The position numbers and the translations under genes are program-made. A stretch of DNA of 64,000 bases from Sipunculus nudus (Eukaryota; Annelida; Sipuncula; Golfingiida; Sipunculidae), in the NCBI GenBank assembly GCA_026874595.1, contig CM049317.1:52409618-52473617 (forward strand). Reading direction: 5' to 3'. A model generated the notes under the pieces. That model was not told where the DNA came from. It worked only from the letters and a program-made list of their open reading frames with translations, and ran no database searches. Of this stretch, positions 54,426 to 64,000 are shown one piece after another (position 1 is the stretch's first letter; every line of letters starts with the position of its first letter).

Positions 54426-55468
54426 GAGTGAATGCGAGAGCAATCAATAAGTTTTATAACCATTAATTAAAATGAAACTGATTCTTTGAAGTTTACTTAT
54501 TATCTGATAAACCATTTTCATCGAAAATTCATGCTCGTCTGATATATATAGGGATTAACAGAGGAAGTTACGCAAAAGGTCATCTTGTGCTTCTGTGTGT
54601 CTGTTTGTGGCAGCGAGATAGAGGGGCCAGGAATCGCTTAGAGAACATCAAATTTTTTGTCAATGCTGTAACATGCAGTCATTGAATCTGGCATCCTTAG
54701 CTAATATCCAAGCGGTCACCAGTTAGGTTAAGCTGGTAATCATGATTGGACTTCTTAATGGCCTTTTTTGAATAAGACATTCATATTAAAAATAAATATG
54801 TGAACGACATTTCACCCTGGTAGCTGCATTGGGTATATTATTAAATTGCATTTGGCCCCTATTTTTGCTGTTTTAAATGGGAAATGTGCAATTATAATTC
54901 TAGATTGGTACAGTTTTATTAATGCACAAACAGAAAACCAAGATATCAAGACCACTGGTATGAGTTAACAAACAGTTTGTCTGTAATAATGTATATAATT
55001 TGTTATATTTTCATTAATAATATCCATTTATCGCAACAAGCTGTGAATATAAACTTTGTTTCAACTGGTAAAGGTTCAACCTTAAAATACCTTCATCTTT
55101 AATGACCCAGGTCCCTAGGACGGCTTTATAGGTGGGCCCTATGTAGCCATCATTTTATGCTTACGGGTAATGGTGGATTACAGGGAAAATTTGTTCTAAA
55201 ATTTCTGTATAAAATATCCCGACCTGCATCGTTCAAATGTACAAACTCTGTGTGTGGGTGGGTGTTTGTATGTCCTGTTACGGATTTCTAAGTCCTGTTA
55301 AGACGTATCAATATGTTAATATATTTCACTAGTGTTAAGCTCGCACAGAAATCATTATACACTAAATGTTCTAGTGGACAAATATTTATTTATTTGTACG
55401 ACACATAATGAATCAGAGGTTGTGAATGGAGTTGCTGAAGTGCTTGTGATGTCTGTGTGTGTGTTCAT

Positions 55469-57953
55469 TAGGGCCCTGTGCGGGCAAAAAATTGATCACG
55501 TACGCGCCCCTCATCATGCCCTGTCAGCCCGCCCGTCAATCAAAGGATAAACTCAGCCCTCCCCGCCCCGCATTTACTATGATTCTTGCAGCCCCGTAAA
55601 AAAATTCTTCCAGCCCGAACTCGCCCCGCCCAGCATGTTTCAAGCTTCCGGCCCGCAGTCCAGCCCACAAAATAAAAAAAAAAAAAATGATAGGATCCAA
55701 AGAATATTTAAAAGCACAAATATTAGGTATTCTAATCATTAATATATGAGAAATGTTTGGTGATTGGAATGAAAAATTAATTTAAAACGTTTTAGCATTC
55801 ATTCATATCATATAAATCATAAAGTATTCTAAAAGACCTGTTTGATTGCTTAAATGGATCAAATATATACATAATAATAAAACACCTTTAACATGTTTTC
55901 ATATTTTACAGGGGATTTAAACTAACCTTTTGTTTTATTGTGTCTGTTTCTATATGAATCAATAAAAAAAGTAAAGAAAAAAATGTAAATTTCTTCATAG
56001 AATAGTAAAACTCCTCTAAGCCTGACATACAAGGGACTGGAGGATTTTGTCGGTATTAGTGAGTTGTCCAGTTTAGAGGAGTTTGGCATATTGCGTCAAT
56101 TCTTCATTGAATGTTACTAATATCCTCCGTTATTATTATATTTACGCTTAATTTGAAATACATAAACTTTGTTTAAATCTTTTTCACAATAGCTTAAATA
56201 TTCATTTGAAATTTATAAAATATAATTATTAAAAAAAGGAAAGACACACACTTTCTTTCTCAGTTTCAACTTCATCAGTTAGGCCTCAGACACTATCTAG
56301 GCAGTTTCACTTCGACATACCATGTTTCATCTTCTAGGTAAGCATAGTTCATGGATGGTTGCACTAGGTATATAGAAATTTGATTATTGACGGCATTTGG
56401 ACAGTATGATTATTCGTTTAAGGATATTTTTCACAACAAATAATTCACCATAACAAAGTGCAAACTGTGGCTAACTAGTTTAGGCTCTCCGGGCCGGATG
56501 CCGATCACAATGGACAAACTATAGTCTTTGATGGTGGTCTTGTCCAATGAGGTGTTTAAAAGCTTAGTTTTTTTTCTGATTGACCGGCCAATCATAATAA
56601 AGTAATGATTGTGATATCTATACATTTTTAGAAATAAAGAAAAAAATCGACTGTAAATTCACATGTAACATCACGATGGTTCACCAAATTACGCTTGCAC
56701 TCGGGCTGTCGCCTTGACCAAAACAGGTCATACGAGGTCACGACCTTGGAGTGCCATCTCCCGCCAGATAAAATTATGAACACTATGTCTGTCCGCTTTA
56801 GAGGGACGTAATATGTACTTGATACGAAGGCGGGACGGGAAATTTTGTCCGTTGTCCGGGAGAGTGATTTGTCCGCTTTACTGAGTTTAAGTTAAAAATA
56901 ATATAGAGGCAAATTTGAAGGGACTGAGATTAAGTGCCCGATTTAGTGAGTTGTCCGCCTTACTGAGTTGTCCGCAAGTAGGAGTTTCACTGTATGTGTA
57001 CCAAAAGTTACCCATTGAAATAGTATTGGCTAATCACAAGCCATTAACTACTGAGATGTGTTTGCTGGTTAAAATCTTTTCAGTCATAATCTGCTAATTA
57101 GCTGAAACTGAGACTAATCAGACTGTCAGGGAGGGAGTAAAGAGATATTATTATGATTATCAAACCAATGTGGCTTAAGGTTCAGGATGTTCATTGAGAC
57201 GGACATGACCAGAACAGTGTTTCTTAAAGCAGTGATCACCACATTATGCAGTACCCAAACAGTGTCAGTAACAATTAGACACACATGCATGGAGTCATCC
57301 TTAGGCTTTGTGCAATTCTAGGTCAATGAGTCACTTACAGAGCCAGCTGTAGCCACACTTGCTATTACAAGATCAAAGGTTAACAAGCCTTGCTTTACTC
57401 CTAGCCAAATAATGTAAAATGCGAGACCTTACACACGTACAGGGTTACAGTCCATATACAACAATAGGCGAGGTAACTTTGTACAAATTTATGACTTGCT
57501 CCCACTGCAAGAAAATTTCTTCATATTTCTAGATTTCAGATACATGGTGCATCATCTATTTTGTATAACAAATTGAATTTACACCTAGAAAGAAACATAT
57601 TCGCATAGTGTTGTTGCTACTGTCAGTCAGTGTATGGGGTTATTAGGAATAAATTAAAATTTATTAACATTTATCTTTTCATATAACTATTTTTACACCA
57701 CCTGAAAACATTTTATTCAAAAATGGCAATGTCTTCAAATGACAGTTTTTTAAACTATAGCTTTATGTTCATGTTCTACTGAACTGCAAGATCATCAACC
57801 CGCAGCCCGCCACGCCCGGCACAGACTTAATTTTGACCCGCCTCACCCCGCTTTTCCTTAGAAGTAGCCCGCACCGCCCCGCATAGAATCCTAAACGGGG
57901 GCCCGCGGACCCCCGCGGGCTGCGGGTCCAAACCCGCCCCGCGCAGGGCCCTA
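55469..57953. mobile_element. hAT-like non-autonomous element with GC-rich ends
   Basis: Ends are TAGGGCCCTGTGCGGGC and GCGCAGGGCCCTA, inverted. The flanks GTGTTCAT (55461-55468) and GTGTGCGT (57954-57961) match at 6 of 8 positions, fitting an 8-bp hAT duplication. CCCGCCCCGC-type units fill about 150 bp inside each end, while the middle is AT-rich and holds another element. No transposase is seen. Confidence 0.6.
56003..56994. mobile_element. pogo-like element nested in the hAT-like element
   Basis: The left end AGTAAAACTCCTCTAAGCC and the right end, whose reverse complement is TACAGTGAAACTCCTACTTG, are inverted and bounded by TA. TGAGTTGTCC repeats near both ends. It carries no transposase. 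Confidence 0.5.
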
Positions 57954-57956
57954 GTG

Positions 57957-57959
57957 TGC

Positions 57960-57991
<32 letters not shown>

Positions 57992-58075
57992 TCCGTGGCT
58001 GCATTATATATATATATATATATATATATAAATTTATATATATATATATACACACATACACACATACATACATAA
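57957..58075. repeat. (TG)n(AG)n(TA)n(AC)n compound tract
   Basis: It directly follows the hAT-like element; TG, AG, TA and CACATA runs occur in turn. Confidence 0.9.
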
Positions 58076-58079
58076 ACAT

Positions 58080-58854
58080 AAACCAACTGAGCCAGAGCGT
58101 CTGGGCGTTTAAGATGATTGCAGAGCTCCATGTTATCGTGATTAGTAGATATATCCAGGAACACAGAAAATGATCCCGCCCGAAATAGCCCCCCCCCCCC
58201 GTGTCTGCCCGACGTTATAACGTGATATCACGACTCTCGATAGTGCAGCCAACATGGTTTTTTGGTGCTTCATAAAACAACATAGGTATCTGAAGCATCT
58301 GTATTTCTCTCAAAATATTTATTTTTCACATCAAATGAAAACACAATCTTTTAATTCTCACGATCGGGTCTAATTTATGTCTGTGTGGCAGCAAAGACTA
58401 GACAAGAAATAGATTGACTCCTCCATCATCGTCTCAACCTAAAGAAAAAATTATTATTTTTAATTACATTTAAAAAATGTCACATTTTCATTACCTTATG
58501 TTAAAATTAATGGCAATACTCAGAAGATGGCTTTTTCCCTTTATCACAGTTCCTTCTCGAATGAAACAGATTTTGCAAAATTTCTTATTGGAAATTTAAA
58601 AGGTTAGCTTTAAGCAAGAAGGGCGTATGTTAGAGAGAAAAAAATATGATATCTTGTCATGAAGGTTAACAGTAATTAGGTAACTAAAAAGTTATTTTTA
58701 ACGATAAAGATTACAAAATAAATTTAATACTAGGTAGAAAACCAGCTTAAAAATGAGATTTACTTTATGGGCCCTAATATTAATAAAAAAAAATAAAGTT
58801 TTGTGACGGTTTCCACCTCCATATTGTAATACGAACTTCACCTGTTCTTATCCT
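58080..58854. other. Nothing recognised
   Basis: AT-rich with a C-run at 58189-58200. Confidence 0.45.
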
Positions 58855-59212
58855 AAGTATGTACATCTGCAAAATTCCAGTTCGGTTTGGAACTACGTGA
58901 CAACAGTGCGGTATTACTCGTCTCCTCTAATATTAATTTCCTGATGTCACCCGGACCAGGTGTCTACCGCACCTGCGGGTCCGGGGCCTCTAACCATCCC
59001 AAGTAATTTATCATAATACGGTGGAACCTCTCAAAGACGCACCCGTTTGACAGGGACACACGACTGTGGGACACAAGCCTTCCAATTAAGCCTGCAAAGT
59101 GCTCACCCTGGGAAGAGGTCGACCATGAAAAACCTCACCGTGCATCAACTGTGATATGAACTCGGGACCTTCCGGCCTTAATTTAGCCCTGTGATATACC
59201 CTTTAAACACAG
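58855..59212 (-). mobile_element. tRNA-derived SINE, family B copy 3
   Basis: It shares CTACCGCACCTGCGGGTCC, TTAAGCCTGCAAAGTGCTCA and a head around CCCGAGTTCATATCACAG with the other two copies. All three have the same orientation. Confidence 0.65.
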
Positions 59213-59528
59213 ACGCCGGTTTTAAAAGAAGCTTTAGATTGATTTATTTCAGGGTTGTTTGCCCATGTTGCTACCCTAACAGATGAAGTCCCTATCACTT
59301 AAGTTCTGACCTCGGCTGTCAAGTTCCTATCATGCACACACTGCTCATCAAGTATTTCAGCTTTCTACCAGGGAAGAAGCAGGTTAAAACCGATAGTTGG
59401 AATAATTCCTACCATGCACAGGACTGGTATGAAATTGAAGGAACTAAAACAGCTGGAATCATTGTACGACATTACCCTAAACAATAAGCATCAAAGAAAA
59501 AAATTAATTCAACAGAGTTTAAGCATAT

Positions 59529-59644
<116 letters not shown>

Positions 59645-59860
59645 ACCCATATGACATCTTTGCTAAAGAAAAAGTGGTTTAAATATGAAAATAAAGTATA
59701 TAATTTATTTTGCTGAGAAACATGATTTATAGTCTTTAAATTCATCATTGGCAAAAATACTCGCACTATTCAAGATTCCTGTGGTATGAAATGGAAACAA
59801 ATGAATAAAAATTGTCATTTGTTTCAATATTACTTCAACACTCAAGCCCTGGTTGCATGA

Positions 59861-60630
59861 TGTTACAGGTGCTCCTTTTATTGTGTGACACGGGCGTAAC
59901 TCGTGTTGTTGTTGCACTTTATGTTTAATCTGTACTGGTTAAACTCTCGTTGTCATGTTAGCCTTGGGTTTTCACGCTTGATCGTGGGTCACGTGATGAC
60001 CCTGATGTGTGGGGAAACAAACGGCTGTGTTTTTCTAGAGAGTTCCTGAAATGCGTGTTTACTGTGTTGTGTGGGATCCTTAGGACTGTTCGAGAAGTGG
60101 AAAATTCTCGGCTTAAGGTGTGAAGGTATAAAAAAGGGCTGTGTTTTTGAACGGGAGGGCAGAAAGCAGGGAAGATACCAGCGGACGCAGAAGCGTGTGT
60201 CAGTTTCTAGTACCTAATCCGACTAATGCGGCAATTATAGATTTTCAAAGACTTTCTCCTGGATTTTATGCATTTGCACTTCAGTTTACTTTCTGGGTTG
60301 TTGCAAGAACTTTCCACTGGACTTTCATTCTATGAGAATATACATTTAAAGAAATTATCGTGGTGACGGTGTTGGTATCCAGGTACTGTGCACATTATTT
60401 TTCTATGTGATTGTATTGACTTGTTGCTATACCGCTGTTTTACTGTATAATTGTATTGATTTCGTGTATTGTATTGTTAGGGTTGTTTGAAAAATAAATT
60501 ATAGTTATTTGTTAACAAAAAACCACTGACTTCTTCATTCATTAACACGCTGCCTAGTGTTACAGAATCTCCATTACAGAATTTGTGTTCATCACGCATA
60601 CGTGATCTGTTTATATTAGGCTTCGTAACA
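59861..60630 (+). repeat. Solo LTR of a related gypsy-type family
   Basis: Ends are TGTTACAGGTGCTCC and GGCTTCGTAACA. Its reverse complement shares CACTAGGCAGCGTG, GAAGAAGTCAGTG and GTTAACAAATAA with the LTRs of copies 1 and 2. A TATA box (TATAAAAA, 60127-60134) precedes AGGGCTGTGTTTTTGAA. No internal region follows in this orientation. Confidence 0.82.
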
Positions 60631-60882
60631 ACATATAGTACACTTGTGCATCATATTAAATCAAGTTTGAAATATGATAACATTTGCATTAAACACTGAA
60701 TCTGAAAGAGATCACAGGGGCACAGAGCAAAGATTAACTTCGGGGAATCTCCATTCATGTAGATAAAAAAGTCGTGAGAGCTAGTCACGTTTCCCGCCAG
60801 GGGCTCCAGGCCCAGGGTTGGCCCATGGCCCAATAAACACACCAGTCTGCGCTCTGTAAACACGCACACCATTAAACAAACA

Positions 60883-61262
60883 GAGTCTTTGAAAATGTAT
60901 AATTGCCCCATTCGTCGGATAAGGTCCTAAAATCTGACACACGCTTCTGCGTCCGCTGGATTCTTCTCTGCTCTCTGCCCTCTGGTTCTAAAAAACAGCC
61001 CCTTTATATACCTTCACCCCCCAAGCCGAGAATTTTCCACTTCTCGAACAGTCTATAAGGTCTTGCACCACACGCGTATCAGGAATTCTCTAGAAAACCA
61101 GGGCCATCACGTGACCCACGAACTGGCGTGAAAACCCAAGGCTCACATGACAACGAGAGTTCAACCAGTACGGATGAAACATAAAATGTAACACGCGGCC
61201 AGACACGAGCGCCACAACAGGAGTTGCGCCCGTGTCACATAATAAAAAGAGCACCTGTAACA
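60883..61262 (-). repeat. Inverted partial LTR
   Basis: Its reverse complement starts TGTTACAGGTGCTC and matches the first 400 bp of the solo LTR through TTTTCAAAGACT, then stops matching. It forms an inverted pair with 59861-60265 around a spacer of about 610 bp. Confidence 0.75.
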
Positions 61263-61529
61263 ATGTAAATGTGTTATATATAAAACATGAAAATAAAACC
61301 TTCTAATCAACTGTGGGCAATTCATTTTATTTATCAAAACATAAAATTACACATAAAAGTACATCTTCATTTGTGTGCAATTACAAAATAGATGTAACAC
61401 CAAGATCGTTCCTGCAAATATGTTTTTATTTATAGTCATGAAGATGGTCTAATATGGTCATAAATATCGTCTAATATGTATATTTCCGTCATACATGTCA
61501 TCTAGATTTGTGCACTTCCTAAATGTTCA

Positions 61530-61611
61530 GAACCTGTCAAATACGACCATCTATTTATTACGACCACTTGTGCCTAGCCCCTTGGGTGGTCGCATTAGAC
61601 AGGTTCGACTG
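61530..61611. mobile_element. Short palindromic pogo-like MITE
   Basis: The arms GAACCTGTCAAATACGACCA and (reverse complement) GAACCTGTCTAATGCGACCA match at 18 of 20 positions around a 37-bp loop. The outer ACTGTA on the right suits a pogo/Tigger-type end at a TA target. Confidence 0.6.
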
Positions 61612-61825
61612 TACATCATCAGTGAAAGCCCTTAAGTCTGACCCTTATTTATAGTCAACTTATCAAAGAATTTCTGATATAGAACCTTTCCTGAGAGTTT
61701 GTCATTTTAATGCAAGAACATTTTTTATCTCCTTTTCTCACGTTTCTGGCCCGAATGATGTACAGCAAAAATCACCATTTCTAGACTGGATACCTGCATT
61801 TGGATCATGAATTTGGTTCGGCACA

Positions 61826-61870
61826 GATCAAACAAGTGACCAATGGGTCATGACGCTCAGCTAATTTTGA
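61826..61870 (+). mobile_element. Orphan end of the hairpin-ended family
   Basis: AACAAGTGACCAATGGGTCA then TGACGCTCAGCT matches the left terminus of the 40349 element, with the arms of the TGACC..GGTCA hairpin conserved. No internal unit or other end follows. Confidence 0.5.
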
Positions 61871-62319
61871 CATACAGGCGATGTATGTATTATTTATTGA
61901 TGTAATGATTTGTTGAAAAATAGCGGTTAAGGAACCAGCGTGTTTTACACTAACCGCAATACAGATCTTATTCCTCGCAGGACCACCAGATGTCAGTAAA
62001 TGTCAACGACCATGGACCTAGATGAATATGGTGTCCCAAACGAATAATAGTCAGAATCGAACTCCATTCATCATGTGTAAAGAAACGGAAGACTTTAATA
62101 TTTACAGAATTATTGACAATGAAGTCAAAATGCAAACATTCAAGATTTCCATGCTAAATGGAATGCCAAGAAAGGTTATTTTATATACCACTCCTCCTTC
62201 TAAGATGCAGTGATACATTTACTCAAAAAGAGCTGAACCTACATTACAGGGTAGCTAGAATCCTAATGGTACGGTTTCGACTAAGGTTGGCATGCCCTAC
62301 ATAGTCATTTAGTAACTAG

Positions 62320-62530
62320 TTGCCTCCGCCAGAAGGTATGCGTTCATCCCCGTTCATGTGTGTGTGAGTAATCCAATAAAATGTTCAAGGTAGCTCTGGA
62401 ATTGGCAAATAAAGATTCGATTTGTTTTCGCGTTGGTCCGGCTCATGTCCAGGATCCAGGAAGTACTTCGAGGAATATTCACACATGTGAACTTATACAT
62501 GTACGATTAAACATATGAATATATGCCGAC
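62320..62530 (+). repeat. Interspersed repeat, same family
   Basis: CTCCGCCAGAAGGTATGCGT, then GTCCAGGATCCAGGAAGTAC and GAGGAATATTCACA follow the order seen at 22428. Confidence 0.5.
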
Positions 62531-62534
62531 TAAG

Positions 62535-64000
62535 TCAAATTCTAAGATGCCCTATTATCTGGTATAAATGAAGGACTCAGTAAAGATCCCTACTTGCCGC
62601 GCAGTAGACTGGCCCAGTCGATAGAGCTTATAAGAATAATAAGAGCTGGCACTGAGTTACATCTATCGATGCAAGGGATCACATTTTATAGTGTACACAA
62701 ACATAAATACAAAAGCCCCGGCATGGTACCCCCTTCGTGTGGTACCGGCGTTGTTTCCCTTTACTTATATCTCTCAGTATGTGTGTTTTTTTTTAATTAG
62801 ACTAAAATGTACGAACGGGAACACAACATAAATTTCCCGGGGGAAAGTTAGACACGGTGCTTTAAGGAATATCGGCTGTATAAAATATTTTTCAGATTTT
62901 CATAATTTTTAAACTCCGCCATTGAGTAAAAAGTTTTGATAAACTGAGTCACTAATACGTCTTTTCATTCGACAAAAAATAATAAATGCAGTTTACGAAC
63001 TGAATTAGAAAATATACTTTTTATCCAGTAACAATATATCTAGATTTTTACAGATGTTCACTAACAAAATATTTGCTAACAACTACACACGTAAACGAAA
63101 TACTACCCGATCGTTTTTGTCTGTTAACCCTCATATGACGCATTTTTGTTCATACAATATGTCTGAACTGCTCAATGCTGGTTTTGGTTTCATGTATATT
63201 TATGATAGTTTTTACTCGTTTGTCTGTATCTGAAATTGCTATGGAGAACTTCATTGAATAATTTACTTATTATATGATAAATCAATAAGACCATTTTTGG
63301 AATGGGATAACCATGAATTAAAGCACTTTATAAACAATCCATATACCTAACTTTAAATTTATCAAATGTGTACACAACTAAATAATAATATACATAAACG
63401 CACGTGTGGCTTATAGGCGAATTAATGTTAATCCTAATCAATAGTGTATTACTCATACACTCGCCTCTTATTCGGTCATCAGTATCCCCTCCCATATATA
63501 TGCCAGTTTATATGTCTGACGAACAAAAAAGGCCACTTACTTGGTCAGGCTTTTATCATAAGAACGTTTTAATGTGATCGTCTGGAGCTTTGATATATTT
63601 ATGCACAGCAAATTCAATGCGATTTAAGCCACTTTTGTGCCTGATACAAATAGTAAACACCTTAACGCGACACAGTGTTCGACTTGTTAATCATTATATA
63701 TACATATATGTTAATCATCATCATGTTAATCATTCGATGCTTGTAGTAACTCAGCCCTTCAGCTCCACGTTGGTATAGTTAGTATACTCATCTTCGTTTG
63801 ACGGTTTCGAAATCTTGAAGGCGTTCTTCAATCGCTGAAAGTAGAAACAAGGGATTTTCGAACAAAATAGCAGGAGTGTGCGAAATGGTTCCACAGAAGA
63901 ATGATACGAAAAGGAAGTCTGAGGTTCTTATTTCACATATTTTGTGGTTTCCCGTACTAGAACGGGCCGGTAACAAGTAATTTATGTAAAATCGTTTAAA
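62535..64000. other. Nothing recognised
   Basis: AT-rich; no family-level motif in the short frames. Confidence 0.45.

Larger units (their letters stand above)
52880..55460. other. Mostly unrecognised sequence
   Basis: It holds the (AG)n tract and the weak candidate exon at 53525-53770. The segment 53080-53310 has GACCGG and CCGGTC motifs but no clear element boundary. Confidence 0.4.

Overview
This is a window of AT-rich animal DNA, most likely from an invertebrate and plausibly a bivalve mollusc. One host gene with long GT-AG introns sits in a dense mix of transposable elements and (TA)n, (AC)n and (AG)n microsatellites. No bacterial operons, rRNA, tRNA genes or CRISPR arrays are visible. 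The bivalve suggestion rests on repeats with CAAGTGGCCCATGGGCC and AGCTCAGCTGACT ends, which I recall from bivalve genomes; it is an inference.

The host gene is a secreted S1 (chymotrypsin-like) serine protease on the plus strand, in six exons: 27009-27069, 35092-35287, 37598-37688, 38523-38694, 39729-39895 and 46813-47010. They join in phase into 294 codons plus a stop, with His80, Asp130 and Ser232 as the triad and a poly(A) signal just after the stop. Its introns are full of repeats. Intron 1 holds a whole antisense LTR retrotransposon. Intron 2 holds a DNA-transposon-like element with AGATTACCCCC termini. Intron 3 opens with a 50-bp minisatellite that copies the exon 3 / intron 3 junction, splice donor included, about 14 times. 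Intron 5 holds a hairpin-ended element with a 335-bp tandem array.

Two related Ty3/gypsy-type elements lie on the minus strand (about 4985-11170 and 28252-34460). Both have the order gag - protease - integrase - reverse transcriptase - RNase H, with integrase ahead of RT as in the Gmr1-like group rather than the usual gypsy order. Both are decayed. A solo LTR of a related family and an inverted partial copy lie at 59861-61262.

An almost intact L1/Tx1-type non-LTR retrotransposon (47831-52312, minus strand) lies just beyond the protease gene. It has a 15-bp target-site duplication, a poly(A) tail and an endonuclease-RT reading frame broken by one frameshift. A dead LINE with a palindromic GGTTC/GAACC element inside it opens the window (800-1900).

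Other repeats are two tRNA-derived SINE families (three copies each), a Harbinger-like element with TTA duplications (21021-21866), a GC-ended hAT-like element (55469-57953) with a pogo-like element nested in it, short pogo-like palindromes, and a 16.1-19.8 kb interval bounded by inverted AAGATGGCGGCC repeats. The remaining stretches are AT-rich and hold nothing I can identify.
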